A stretch of DNA of 64,000 nucleotides from Chitinophaga sp. YR627 (lineage in GTDB: Bacteria > Bacteroidota > Bacteroidia > Chitinophagales > Chitinophagaceae): positions 248,001 to 312,000 of the forward strand of contig NZ_FOUX01000005.1 in NCBI RefSeq assembly GCF_900114995.1, written 5' to 3'. The notes under the pieces were generated by a model. It was given only the letters and a program-made list of their open reading frames with translations, did no database searches and was not told where the DNA came from. Of the stretch, positions 49,424 to 58,679 are shown one piece after another. Within the stretch, counting starts at the first letter, position 1, and each line of letters begins with the position of its first letter. The position numbers and the translations under genes were made by a program.

Positions 49424-51139
49424 TTATTTGCCGTCAGTAAGCGCTTCCATAAAAGCGACCAGGGCTTTCTTTTCTTCAGGAGTAAGATGCAGAGGGACTG
49501 TCGATAAGGTCTGATCAGGCACGGAGAGCCCGATGCCATTCCCACCGCCTTTATCATAGAAATCAATGACCTGCTCCATGGTGCGGAAAGCGCCATTGTG
49601 CATATAGGGAGCTGTCGGGGCCGTATTACGTACCGTCGGTGTTTTAAATGCGCCCTTGTAGAAATCGATCGGGAAAAATGCCAGTCTTCCGCTGTCATTG
49701 TCTGCCTGGGGATGCAGCAGATCATCATTCGCAGGAGTACCCAATACCTCAAATTCTGTTCTGTTGTATAGTGGTGGTATCAGTCCGTTAAACAAAGGTG
49801 CAAAATGACAGGTAGCACATTGCCCCTTGCCCATGAATATATTGGCCCCAGTTCGTTGCTCTGCTGTCATTGCCTGCTTATTGCCGGCCATATACCTGTC
49901 AAATGGCGCATTAAAAGGCGTCAGAGTACGCAGGTAAGCTGCCAGGGATGCCTGAACCTGTGGCAGGGTAATCGTCCTGTAAACCGGGAGTCGCTGTAAT
50001 TGCTGTAAAAGGGTGTCATCACGGGCATCCATTTCCTGCGGACTATGCAGCACTTTCAATACCTGTTCCTCCAGACTCACAGCCCGGCCATCCCAGAACT
50101 GAGAATACTGATAACAGGCATATAAAAGTCCGGGCGTATGTCTGGGTAATGGTTCTTTACTGTTGATAGTAGTGTTGCGGGTAAGTCCGTCACTGAAATA
50201 ACGATCCGGCTGATGACACGTAGCGCAACTACGGGTATTATTACCGGACAAGGCTTTTTCAAAGAATAAGCGCCTGCCCAGCGCTGTATCGCCGGGGATA
50301 TCCGAATGAGGAAATTTATCTTTGCTGATAGCAGCCGGACTAAACAGATCATGCTGGCTGTTCAATAGCAGCCGTTGTAATGGCAATGCATAACTCACCA
50401 GAAAGGATAGTCTGTCGAAGCTGTCAAAATCAGGATGCGCAGCCAGTTGCCCAATACCCTCCTTTAGGTAATAAGTAATACTGTCTTTCTTTTCAAAACC
50501 GGTATGAGGCATGAGCACCGTATCGATTGCCTGCATGGCTGACCGGGCTTCTGCAATCCCGCTCTTCAGCAGGGGCGCATCATAACCGGTGATATAAAGT
50601 GCCATGATCCGCACCAGCTCCTGTTGTACACTCTCCAGTACCTGTTGTTCTGAAACAGTAAATTGGTACAACAACGAAGGCAGGTCCTGCGCGGTCTGTA
50701 CAAGTACCGTCGCCTGTGCTTCCAGTTCGTCTTTACGCTGATAAACGGCGGAGTCATACAGCAACGCTTCTATCTGTTGCAATCCAACCGGTTCTTCGTA
50801 TTCTATATAAGGTTCTTCTATTTCGTATTTGGCGGGCGCATTAAAGACGTAGGCCTCACTGGTGAAGAAGTATTCGAGGAAAAAGGCAATCGTCTTATAA
50901 CGTGTCCTGCACAAGTGTAATGATGCACGGGCAGCGGACACCGTAGTACTATCCCCTTCTTTTAGGTTATCAATGCAATGCTTCAATGCAACTGCACTGG
51001 CAGCAAACAAAGGCTGCTGCCTTTTGAAATAAGCGATCGTACCATCCGTAACAGAAGCGTGGCGCTCCCCTTGCGAAGTGAACATCACTGCCAGCAGCAG
51101 TAATACACATATACAGGGGAACACCAGCGTCAATCGCAT
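49424..51139 (-). CDS. di-haem cytochrome c peroxidase (CcpA/MauG family) with extra N-terminal domain
   Basis: The 571-residue protein has a signal peptide (about 1-22) and a helical N-terminal region (about 25-260) of imelysin-like composition. The di-haem peroxidase core follows (about 280-570) with CATCH twice (RSCATCHQPD and GQCATCHFAP), PLPRHTPGLLYA, YMHNGAFRTMEQVIDFYDKG and LTPEEKKALVAFM. Such proteins reduce peroxide or oxidise partner residues in the periplasm. The extra N-terminal part is common in Bacteroidota. It ends 5 bases from the purple acid phosphatase gene, in the same direction, so the two are probably co-transcribed. Confidence 0.9.
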   Translation of the reverse strand: MRLTLVFPCICVLLLLAVMFTSQGERHASVTDGTIAYFKRQQPLFAASAVALKHCIDNLKEGDSTTVSAARASLHLCRTRYKTIAFFLEYFFTSEAYVFNAPAKYEIEEPYIEYEEPVGLQQIEALLYDSAVYQRKDELEAQATVLVQTAQDLPSLLYQFTVSEQQVLESVQQELVRIMALYITGYDAPLLKSGIAEARSAMQAIDTVLMPHTGFEKKDSITYYLKEGIGQLAAHPDFDSFDRLSFLVSYALPLQRLLLNSQHDLFSPAAISKDKFPHSDIPGDTALGRRLFFEKALSGNNTRSCATCHQPDRYFSDGLTRNTTINSKEPLPRHTPGLLYACYQYSQFWDGRAVSLEEQVLKVLHSPQEMDARDDTLLQQLQRLPVYRTITLPQVQASLAAYLRTLTPFNAPFDRYMAGNKQAMTAEQRTGANIFMGKGQCATCHFAPLFNGLIPPLYNRTEFEVLGTPANDDLLHPQADNDSGRLAFFPIDFYKGAFKTPTVRNTAPTAPYMHNGAFRTMEQVIDFYDKGGGNGIGLSVPDQTLSTVPLHLTPEEKKALVAFMEALTDGK

Positions 51140-51144
51140 ATAAA

Positions 51145-52716
51145 TTATTTAGTTGTGATAATAGTAAATGTGTCTTTCAGACAACCTTCCTTGTCCTGTA
51201 CAGTATATTCCGTTGTACCGGCACGTGGCGTCACAACAATACTCTTTGCAGTCTGTCCCTTTTCACTCCACTGATAATTACCGGTGAATGAAGCCGTCAG
51301 CGTTACTTTGCTCTTTGCTTTTACACGCAGCACCGTGTGCCTGTTCACTTCTTTCATCACGGTGAAATGATCACGGATCACACCATCTGCACAGATCCAT
51401 TTCAGATCAAGACGATTGCCCTGGATCTCCAGCATACTCGCACCACCATCAGTAGCATTCGCGTACTGCATCGCATCATGCGGATAGCCCGGTTGTGTAC
51501 CACCGAGTTTACCGGCAGAACCACTCAGTACATATACAGTACCCTGACCGCTGCTGTCTTTTACATAAGGACAGGAATTATCGCTGCCATCATACAGACC
51601 GGAGGACTGGCTCAGGTTGTGCTTAGCGGCGCTATAAGTCGCCTCCATACCATAGTGACCTTTCATGAGACGTGTACGCTCATAATCATGGCTATGACCG
51701 CAAAGCACCAGGTCTACACCATAACGCTCCAGGATACGGATGAAATTCTCACGGATATGTACCAGTTCATCTTCATTATCTGAATTGTGAGAGCCCATAG
51801 TATAAGGAGGATGGTGCCAGTAGGCAATCACCCATTGTTTGTTCTTATTGGCTTCCAGGTCACGTTTTACCCATTGTACCTGCGGACCGAGCGTATCATA
51901 CAAACGGTATTCCTCTGCTTCTTTTCCATAAGAGTCAAGCGACAGGAAGTGAATATTACCAAGATCAAAAGAATAAAAGGCTTGTGTGTTGGAAGCTACA
52001 CCACCCGATTCTCCTTTGGTCGGCATGGTGAAATTCTGATAGTAGGCAGTCTGGTGTGTCTTCTGCGCCTGCTCTACGGCACCAGGAAAGTCATTATCAT
52101 TATAATCGTGGTTACCCGGCGTCGGAAACAGCGGATAATTCTTCAGCAGATCGTCTTTATAAACATTGAAGAATTTTGTCTGGAATTCAGCATCGGTACC
52201 GCTGTTGTAGGCATTATCCCCCAACAGTATCCATGCGTCCATATAGTTAGTACCAAGATAATTGAGCACTGCTTTTTTCACATTACGCTGATTCACGGAA
52301 TTGTTACCGCAATCACCGAAAGCGCCGATACGGTATACGCCTTCTTTACCAGGTACAGGTAAAGTGTAGAAATAGTTGGCGCTATCGCCCTGTAAAACGG
52401 TTTTAAAATCGGCGATTTTATAAAAATAACGGGTACGTGCCTGCAGGCCGTCAAGTTCTACGATATGCTCAGTTGTCAGTGAGGAATCATTCACTGTCAC
52501 ATCCGCCTTATCAGGCGTAGCGCCATACTGTACACGGCTACGGGTAGCGGTGTTGGTACGCCAGCGTACGGTAATACTGTGATCTGATGCTGCCTGTAAA
52601 TAAGGACCGCGGATCACTTTTACCTTTAAATCATCATCAGACTGTGCCTTCGTAATCAGACTAAATGCCATTAAACTGCCAAGCAGCAGGCAGGATCTTA
52701 ATTTACCCATCTCCAT
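51145..52716 (-). CDS. purple acid phosphatase family metallophosphoesterase
   Basis: The protein (about 523 residues; start MEMGKLRSCLLLGSLMAFSL at 52716, or ATG at 52710) has a signal peptide ending LITKAQ and an Fn3-like purple acid phosphatase N-domain (IRGPYLQAASDHSITVRWRT). The metallophosphoesterase core has GAFGDCGNN, LLGDNAYNSGTDAEF, TPGNHDYNDND, YWHHPPYTMGS and LVLCGHSHDYERTR. A short C-terminal beta domain follows. It releases phosphate from organic esters outside the cytoplasm. The frame runs back to 52830, but a terminator at 52794-52840 rules out that start. Confidence 0.9.
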   Translation of the reverse strand: MEMGKLRSCLLLGSLMAFSLITKAQSDDDLKVKVIRGPYLQAASDHSITVRWRTNTATRSRVQYGATPDKADVTVNDSSLTTEHIVELDGLQARTRYFYKIADFKTVLQGDSANYFYTLPVPGKEGVYRIGAFGDCGNNSVNQRNVKKAVLNYLGTNYMDAWILLGDNAYNSGTDAEFQTKFFNVYKDDLLKNYPLFPTPGNHDYNDNDFPGAVEQAQKTHQTAYYQNFTMPTKGESGGVASNTQAFYSFDLGNIHFLSLDSYGKEAEEYRLYDTLGPQVQWVKRDLEANKNKQWVIAYWHHPPYTMGSHNSDNEDELVHIRENFIRILERYGVDLVLCGHSHDYERTRLMKGHYGMEATYSAAKHNLSQSSGLYDGSDNSCPYVKDSSGQGTVYVLSGSAGKLGGTQPGYPHDAMQYANATDGGASMLEIQGNRLDLKWICADGVIRDHFTVMKEVNRHTVLRVKAKSKVTLTASFTGNYQWSEKGQTAKSIVVTPRAGTTEYTVQDKEGCLKDTFTIITTK

Positions 52717-52793
52717 AATTTTCTGCGAGGTACTCAATTTAAACTTGCCCTTTGCTATCGGGTGTATGAAATTATTGTTAAATAAATTTAAAT

Positions 52794-52840
52794 AAAAAAG
52801 ACCGCAGGGACGTAGCGGGGAGCCGTACATACTGCGATCT
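52794..52840 (-). terminator. Rho-independent terminator of the exonuclease gene
   Basis: On the minus strand AGATCGCAG (52840-52832) pairs with CTGCGGTCT (52807-52799, one G-U pair), followed by TTTTTTATTT. It lies just downstream of the exonuclease stop and upstream of the phosphatase gene. Confidence 0.65.
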
Positions 52841-52864
52841 ACCGTATTTGATGTAAAGAAATGC

Positions 52865-53383
52865 CTAGAGTTTCATGTTCAGCCCAAGCTTATATTTCAT
52901 TGTCAGCAGGGCTTCTGCGTTGCCTTTCGCATCATCCACCGGATGGTGGGTATGCTTTGTTTTACGCAGGTGTTTGAAATTGGTGAACATATCTTTTTCC
53001 ATTCCCTTGTACACACTACCCAGATTCTGGGAGCTGAAACCAAAAGGATTTTCACCGAGGAAATGATGGAAGTACCAGCACACAAACATCCAGTCGAAAC
53101 CATTGTTGTCGCTGATAAAAATCGGACGGTCATTACATATTTTGCTGATCCAGTTCTTAAAGTCGTTCATCACTTTTTTAGGATCATCAAATGTCAGGGT
53201 TTCTTCTCTGGTATGACCAGAGACAGCCAGTGCTTCGGGAATAAATTTATCAGAAACGGGTTTAAGTCTGCCGTAGAATGTCTTGTCCAATGTAGCATCT
53301 ACTTTCACTGCTCCGAATGAGATCATTGAATAATCACCGGGAATAGGGCCATCGCTTTCCACATCAACCATTATATAGGCCAT
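52865..53383 (-). CDS. 3'-5' exonuclease (DnaQ-like / RNase T superfamily)
   Basis: The 172-residue protein has DEDDh-type exonuclease motifs: AYIMVDVESDGPIPGDYSMI (ExoI with the D-x-E pair), FISDNNGFDWMFVCWYF (ExoII) and HHPVDDAKGNAEALL (ExoIII with His and Asp). It digests DNA or RNA 3' ends; the small size is typical of stand-alone exonucleases. It is preceded by a canonical promoter at 53544 that leaves a leader of about 150 bases. Confidence 0.88.
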   Translation of the reverse strand: MAYIMVDVESDGPIPGDYSMISFGAVKVDATLDKTFYGRLKPVSDKFIPEALAVSGHTREETLTFDDPKKVMNDFKNWISKICNDRPIFISDNNGFDWMFVCWYFHHFLGENPFGFSSQNLGSVYKGMEKDMFTNFKHLRKTKHTHHPVDDAKGNAEALLTMKYKLGLNMKL

Positions 53384-53543
53384 GTCAGTTAGTTTTTAAG
53401 TAATAAAATTCAGTTTAAACAGGGATATCGCCTGTGGGTTCCAGTCCTGTAAGGAGCCTGCGGATACTATTGTCTTAGCCGGGGTAAGGTATTGAGGATC
53501 TTTAGGGTGCTTGCTGAGCTGAAATATTGTTTATAAACGTGGG

Positions 53544-53574
53544 CAAAGATATGGGGATATTTTCTAATGACAAA
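53544..53574 (-). promoter_or_regulatory. promoter of the exonuclease gene
   Basis: On the minus strand TTTG (53574-53571), a 19-base spacer and TATCTTTG (53551-53544) match the Bacteroidota consensus exactly. The rest of the 303-base gap (53384-53686) shows no other clear element; it also contains the upstream region of the AAA/RloB module. Confidence 0.75.
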
Positions 53575-53686
53575 AGACGATATATAATCAGGAGTTACAA
53601 CGTATTTTTCGTTACAATGCCTGTATTTTTTGGATTTATCTAGCCAATAATCGAACTTTATAACATAATTTACGTAAAAACCTATT

Positions 53687-55027
53687 ATGTTAATAAGATT
53701 CACCGCCGAAAACATTCTTTCTTTTAATAAAGAAACGGAATTTAACATGCTCGCCGGAGATATTAGGAGACACTCAGACCATCTTTTTAAATTTCCCAAA
53801 ATAGAACTGCTAAAAAGCGCAATTATTTACGGTGCTAACGCAGCAGGTAAAAGTAACCTGTTACAGGCGTTAGACCTTCTCTCCAATATGGTAGAACAAG
53901 GCAGCATTAATATAGCCCCTCCCGGCCAACATTTTAGACTTGGAAAAAACGAAAAACATCCAACCTCTCTTGAAGTTGAGTTCATTCAAAACAAAGTGGG
54001 ATATGCTTATGGATTATCATATCACGCTGGCCATGTAAAAGAAGAATGGCTATATATTTTGCATTATGGCAAAAAGGAAGATGAACTAATTTTTGAACGA
54101 AAAGTAAATAATAAAGGAAGAGAGACCTTAAAACTATCTCCTAAGTATGTCAAATCAGTAAAAGATAAACTACTCATTGAGTTATATGAAGAAGATCTCT
54201 TAAAAGCAGATAATCTATTTATTCATTTGGCTAAAGACAGAAAATTTAAGGAGATTACAGCTGCGTTCAAATGGTTTTCTGAAAATATTTTCACAATATC
54301 TCCCAAAAATAGAAACTTTAATATTGTAAACTACTTCATTAATAGCGAAAACTTCCAAACATTTGTTAATGAAACCATTTCCAGTTTCGAAACTGGTATT
54401 ACAAAAATTGATGTTCAATCTATTCCTTTAAACAGATACTTTGGAGAAGACAATATTCCGGAAAGAGATGCTGTTCTGGCATCAATACAAAGTGGAGAAT
54501 CTCTATGGGTTGGTTCTTCAGGAAATGCTATCGCATTAATAGAAGATGGTGTTCCCATTGTTAAAAAGATTGTTTCATATCATTTAAATGAAAAGGAAGA
54601 AGAAATTGTATTTGAATTAACGGAAGAATCTGATGGCACAAGGAGACTAATAGACTTTATTCCGTTTTTATTTTTATTGCTGAACGCACCAGTTACTATT
54701 TTTATTGACGAAATTGATCAAAGCCTCCATCCTTCATTGCTAAAGGACTTTATTACCATTGTACAAAAAATTCCAAATAAAAAAGGGCAATTAATTATCA
54801 CTACGCACGAATCTAACCTACTCGATCTCGATTTGTTCCGACAAGATGAAATCTGGTTTGCAGAAAAGAACAAAAACGGTGAGAGCCATTTTTATCCTTT
54901 AAGCGACTTCAACGTACGCCAGGATCTGGATATCCGAAAAGGTTATCTTTCCGGCAGATTCGGTGCAATTCCATTTCTGGCTAATTTAAAAGATCTTAAC
55001 TGGGACAAATATGCCGAGAAAGAATAG
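53687..55027 (+). CDS. AAA_21/RloA-like ATPase, defence module 1
   Basis: The 446-residue protein is an SMC/ABC-like AAA ATPase of the AAA_21 group: N-terminal LIRFTAENILSFNKETEF, Walker A YGANAAGKSN (Lys55), a long insert, a signature-like ELTEESDGTRRLIDF, Walker B APVTIFIDEIDQSLHPSLL, and the H-loop ITTHESNLLDLD. Such ATPases pair with RloB, the gene that overlaps its 3' end by 17 bases. Together they resemble nuclease/ATPase anti-phage pairs. Base composition is visibly AT-richer than its neighbours, suggesting horizontal transfer. Confidence 0.88.
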   Translation: MLIRFTAENILSFNKETEFNMLAGDIRRHSDHLFKFPKIELLKSAIIYGANAAGKSNLLQALDLLSNMVEQGSINIAPPGQHFRLGKNEKHPTSLEVEFIQNKVGYAYGLSYHAGHVKEEWLYILHYGKKEDELIFERKVNNKGRETLKLSPKYVKSVKDKLLIELYEEDLLKADNLFIHLAKDRKFKEITAAFKWFSENIFTISPKNRNFNIVNYFINSENFQTFVNETISSFETGITKIDVQSIPLNRYFGEDNIPERDAVLASIQSGESLWVGSSGNAIALIEDGVPIVKKIVSYHLNEKEEEIVFELTEESDGTRRLIDFIPFLFLLLNAPVTIFIDEIDQSLHPSLLKDFITIVQKIPNKKGQLIITTHESNLLDLDLFRQDEIWFAEKNKNGESHFYPLSDFNVRQDLDIRKGYLSGRFGAIPFLANLKDLNWDKYAEKE

Positions 55028-55604
55028 GGAATATAAAAAAGGGGCGCCGCATAGAGATTCCCGTAAATTTATCATTGTTGCAGAAGGAGTAAGAGAGGAT
55101 GAATACTTCCGATATTTCAACAAATTAACACCTAGAGTAAAAGTGGAGATCGTAGAACGTGAGGGTGGTAAGTCTGCCGCAAAATTTCTTTTGGAAAGAG
55201 TGGGGCACCATGACGCTAAGTTTGGTATAGAACCCGAAGACTTAGTATGGTTTGTACTAGATGTTGATAAATGGCCCAAGAAGGAGATTAATGATCTTTA
55301 TCAACACTGTACCACAGACGCTAATTGGGGAATTTCTATCAGCAATCCCTGTTTCGAGGTCTGGTTGCATTATCATCTGTTAAAATCAATTCCTGCGAGT
55401 ATTGTCACTGCTGCTCAATTAAAAGCAAACCTTCCCAAACTGATACCAGGTGGGTATAATAAAGAAACATTTGCCCAAGAGATCAAGGTAGCGGCCGTCA
55501 ATGCGGAAAACGCTGACATGCACAAAGGACACTATTTCCCTGAAAAAAAATGCTACCAAGATTTATTTGTTAGCCAATCAGTTACTGCAATTTCTGGGAA
55601 ATAA
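55011..55604 (+). CDS. RloB-family protein, defence module 1
   Basis: The 197-residue protein has the Toprim-like RloB pattern: RKFIIVAEGVREDEYFRYF with the first Glu, EDLVWFVLDVDKWPKKE with the DxD, and ISNPCFEVWLHYHLL after it. It starts 17 bases before the ATPase stop (ATG at 55011), so the pair is translationally coupled. RloB is linked to restriction loci and resembles the Toprim nucleases of OLD/PARIS-type systems. A nuclease effector controlled by the ATPase is the likely role; the target (DNA or tRNA) is unknown. Confidence 0.85.
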   Translation: MPRKNREYKKGAPHRDSRKFIIVAEGVREDEYFRYFNKLTPRVKVEIVEREGGKSAAKFLLERVGHHDAKFGIEPEDLVWFVLDVDKWPKKEINDLYQHCTTDANWGISISNPCFEVWLHYHLLKSIPASIVTAAQLKANLPKLIPGGYNKETFAQEIKVAAVNAENADMHKGHYFPEKKCYQDLFVSQSVTAISGK

Positions 55605-55679
55605 CTGGCAGCAGGACAAATCTGCTAAACAGCCATAAACGCGGCAAAGAAAACTGTTTAAAAAAATAAACCCACTTTA

Positions 55680-56717
55680 TCACAACGCGCAGTTCTCATG
55701 ATAATTGACCAGCTGAATAGGCTTACGGTCAAATTCAAAACCGGCATATACTTGCGCGATCTCATCCAGTACATCCATGATCTCGGCAGATGCTTCCGGA
55801 GTGACCAGTCTGCTTCTGAATGCCTTGAAATCGGGTAAACCTTTCAGGTAATTGAAGTAATGTTTGCGCATGGCGAAGATACCATGACCTTCACCACGCC
55901 ATTGCACGGATTTTTCCAGCTGACGTTTGCAGACAGCGATACGGTCTTCCAATGTCGGAGCGGGCAGCATCTCCCCTGTTTGCAGATAGTGTCTTACCTC
56001 ACGGAAGATCCAGGGATAACCGATAGCGGCCCTGCCGATCATAATACCGTCTACACCGTAGCGGTTCTTATATTCCAGGGCTTTCTGCGGACTATCAATA
56101 TCTCCGTTCCCGAAGATGGGAATATGTATACGTGGGTTATTCTTTACTTTAGCGATCAGCTCCCAGTTGGCTTCTCCCTTGTACATCTGGGTACGGGTAC
56201 GACCGTGGATAGCCAGTGCCTTAATACCGACATCCTGGAGCCTTTCTGCGACCTCTTCGATGTTTTTGGTATCCTCATCCCAACCAAGACGGGTCTTGAC
56301 CGTAACGGGCAGTTTTGTGGACTTTACACAGGCTGCTGTCAGCCGTACCATCAGATCAATATCTTTCAGTACCCCTGAACCAGCACCTTTGCTGACGATC
56401 CCCTTTATCGGACAGCCAAAATTGATATCCAGCAGATCAGGCTGGGTCATATCGACAATACGGGCAGCCATCGCCAGTTTTCCCTCGTCACCTCCGAAGA
56501 TCTGTACACCGGCAGGACGTTCTTCGTCAAAAATCGCCAGTTTACGGCGGCATTTCTCCGTATCTTTAACCAATCCCTCACTGGAGATAAATTCGGTATA
56601 TAACAGGTCGGCCCCGTTCTCACGGCATACTACCCTGAAAGGCGGATCACTCACATCTTCCATAGGCGCCAAAAGAAGGGGGAAATCAGGCAGCACAATA
56701 TTGTCGATCTTTACCAA
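55680..56717 (-). CDS. dusB: tRNA-dihydrouridine synthase B
   Basis: The protein (345 residues) is a Dus enzyme: LLLAPMEDVSDPPFR (FMN site), LYTEFISSEGLV, DINFGCPIKGI with the catalytic Cys region, VTVKTRLGWDED, AIHGRTRTQMYKG and IFGNGDI, DGIMIGRAAIGYPWIF. It reduces specific uridines in tRNA to dihydrouridine using FMN/NADPH. The start is the TTG at 56717 (M-VKIDNIVLPDFP); an upstream TTG at 56744 falls on the -7 box and cannot be translated from the expected transcript. Confidence 0.92.
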   Translation of the reverse strand: MVKIDNIVLPDFPLLLAPMEDVSDPPFRVVCRENGADLLYTEFISSEGLVKDTEKCRRKLAIFDEERPAGVQIFGGDEGKLAMAARIVDMTQPDLLDINFGCPIKGIVSKGAGSGVLKDIDLMVRLTAACVKSTKLPVTVKTRLGWDEDTKNIEEVAERLQDVGIKALAIHGRTRTQMYKGEANWELIAKVKNNPRIHIPIFGNGDIDSPQKALEYKNRYGVDGIMIGRAAIGYPWIFREVRHYLQTGEMLPAPTLEDRIAVCKRQLEKSVQWRGEGHGIFAMRKHYFNYLKGLPDFKAFRSRLVTPEASAEIMDVLDEIAQVYAGFEFDRKPIQLVNYHENCAL

Positions 56718-56741
56718 AGCGGCTTTTTTTGTTTGAAGACG

Positions 56742-56749
56742 CAAAGGTA
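56742..56749 (-). promoter_or_regulatory. -7 element of dusB
   Basis: On the minus strand TACCTTTG (TAnnTTTG) lies 24 bases before the TTG start at 56717. Confidence 0.55.
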
Positions 56750-56759
56750 CGCCAATTAA

Positions 56760-57180
56760 GAATCAGGCGCTGCATGTACCTACACCCTTTCAACTAATTC
56801 ATTTTCATATAGTTAATAAGGAGAAACATAAATAGTTGCTTTGAAGAGCTTTTGATCATAGTTATTCAACGCTAATCCTTCATTCGGCAACGAAAGACTA
56901 AGGCAGAAGAACTATAGCCTAATAAAGAACTTACAATATTCAAACAATGACGTTTCAGAACGGCAAGGCATTACAACCAGGAAAACAAACCCGTATCAGG
57001 TACTAAAAATCTCCCGCCCACAAATAATATAAATTATTCTTACTTTATTAATAGATATTAAGCAACTACATACGATATACCCACAATAGCCATAAATCTG
57101 ACAAAAGTGATAAACCCGGAATGAGATGCTTCATGTATGCGTCGTATATACGCCCTGTATGAAGCGTGTATATAGTATCA
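56760..57180. other. gene-free gap with a partly inverted GCTTCATGTATG element
   Basis: No gene is seen between dusB and the porin terminator. Around 57125-57175, ATGCTTCATGTATGCG stands opposite CCTGTATGAAGCGTG as an imperfect inverted repeat. The same GTATGAAGC(A/G)TG(C/T)ATATAG string occurs at 5740-5758. Otherwise the stretch is plain AT-rich sequence. Confidence 0.4.
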
Positions 57181-57198
57181 ACACAGCTGGTCAGGGGC

Positions 57199-57229
57199 AA
57201 AAAAATAGCCCGGCACTAAGACCGGGCTA
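57199..57229 (-). terminator. Rho-independent terminator of the porin gene
   Basis: On the minus strand TAGCCCGG (57229-57222) pairs with CCGGGCTA (57213-57206), followed by seven T (57205-57199). Confidence 0.85.
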
Positions 57230-57252
57230 CAAAATACTATTGCAAGATTCAA

Positions 57253-58581
57253 TCAATTCAGGAACACCTGGAACTGAACCAGCACACTCCCTTTGCGGTC
57301 GATTTTGTCAGCACCTCCGCTTACAGCGTTCAGCTGGTAAACCGGACGGCTCTGGTAAGCAAAGGTCAGCTTGGAAGTATGTCCTTTCAGCAGCCAGTTA
57401 ACACCGGCATCCCAGAAAGCCATGTTATCGTTCAGTCTTTCGTAATGCGCATATTGCAGGGAAGCATACGGCATCAGGGTAGTCTTACCGATCAGGTTAT
57501 TTTTGAATTTATAGCCTATCTGTCCGTAAAGCAGGTTACCAGTTCCGAAGGAAGGATAACCATTCCCGCTGCCGTTCAGGATCTCTGGTTTTGCCGTACC
57601 AGTGGCAGGGTTCATCGTTGCCTGATTACGAAGATATCCTTTCCCCCAGTTAAAATTGATATAGGAGGCATAAGCACTGATAGCAGTACCGGTCGCCGGA
57701 TTGATCGGTGCGTCATAGTAGGCGTCTACGGCAAAGTGCTGCAGATTGGATTCAATGGTATCGCCATTGTTACCAGCGCGCCACATCGCGTCAGGCTGAT
57801 ACTGGAAACCAGCACCGATATTAAATACGCTTTTGGTACCCAGGTAAGTGCCGGTAGTATAGGCAGTCGTATTTGCCTCCTGGTCAAGGAACTGCCACTG
57901 GAAATAACCATGTACCTGCATTTTAGCCGGTTTGGCAGAGAAAGAGGCATTGCTGGTCAATAAAGGGGAATAACCGGCTGCTTTCAACGGAGACATCGGA
58001 CTACTCATTACCAGCCGGTAGTCCAGTTTGCCCAGTTTACCTTTCGCATAGATACTGAGCTTGCGCAGGAACTGATCCGTCACATCATTTGTGCTTTGTT
58101 CAAACAGCGGAGCATCCACGCCCATGATCGTACCTACAGAAGGTGCGGAAAAACGGGTCAGACCATTCCATGCAGACAGACCAGCACCTAATGAGAGGTG
58201 TTTTCTCACTACTTCATATTCTCCCATGATATCATGGATAAAGAAACCTGCTTTTCTGTCGGAGGAATAGTTGAAGTTATTCATGCCGAACTGGGAGTAG
58301 ATAAAGACACGATCTGCCACCTGTCCGAATGCCTGGATCCTGGCCCTTCTGACGCCAATATCCGTAAAGTTGTTCTTTTCAAAACCGTTGATCGTGGAAC
58401 CAGGATTCAGATCGGTATTTCTGAGCCATACCTGGGATACAAGGGTGAACTTAAAGTAATTACTGCCATCTTCGTTGAGCCAGATCTTACCATCTTTAAA
58501 TCCCTGAGCATAGGCACTCATGGTGCTTCCCGCCATCAGCAGCACACATGCTGCCAGCTTTGTCAATTTTTGGATGTACAT
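57253..58581 (-). CDS. porin-like outer-membrane protein
   Basis: The 442-residue protein has a signal peptide (about 1-25, ending MSAYAQ) and then beta-barrel sequence with aromatic-girdled strands and Gly/Asn turns, such as FKFTLVSQVWLRNTDLNPG and GVRRARIQAFGQVADRVFIY. It ends with VLVQFQVFLN, a barrel-type terminus. It resembles phosphate-selective porin O/P-type proteins of Bacteroidota. It should form a channel in the outer membrane; the solute is not determined. Monocistronic. Confidence 0.8.
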   Translation of the reverse strand: MYIQKLTKLAACVLLMAGSTMSAYAQGFKDGKIWLNEDGSNYFKFTLVSQVWLRNTDLNPGSTINGFEKNNFTDIGVRRARIQAFGQVADRVFIYSQFGMNNFNYSSDRKAGFFIHDIMGEYEVVRKHLSLGAGLSAWNGLTRFSAPSVGTIMGVDAPLFEQSTNDVTDQFLRKLSIYAKGKLGKLDYRLVMSSPMSPLKAAGYSPLLTSNASFSAKPAKMQVHGYFQWQFLDQEANTTAYTTGTYLGTKSVFNIGAGFQYQPDAMWRAGNNGDTIESNLQHFAVDAYYDAPINPATGTAISAYASYINFNWGKGYLRNQATMNPATGTAKPEILNGSGNGYPSFGTGNLLYGQIGYKFKNNLIGKTTLMPYASLQYAHYERLNDNMAFWDAGVNWLLKGHTSKLTFAYQSRPVYQLNAVSGGADKIDRKGSVLVQFQVFLN

Positions 58582-58679
58582 TTTCCGTTGAGCTTGTTTA
58601 TCTGATACGAGTGTATATAGAGTACGTTCCTTCCGCTAAACGGAAGGAACACAAGCCCGCTGGTAGTCATATATAAAGT

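Noticed and set aside
52717..52830. longer start for the purple acid phosphatase
   Set aside because: The added residues cover the terminator of the upstream exonuclease gene and precede the signal peptide.
56717..56744. longer dusB start at the TTG 56744
   Set aside because: It overlaps the TACCTTTG -7 box, so the codon would lie upstream of the transcript; the family start begins at M-VKI (56717).
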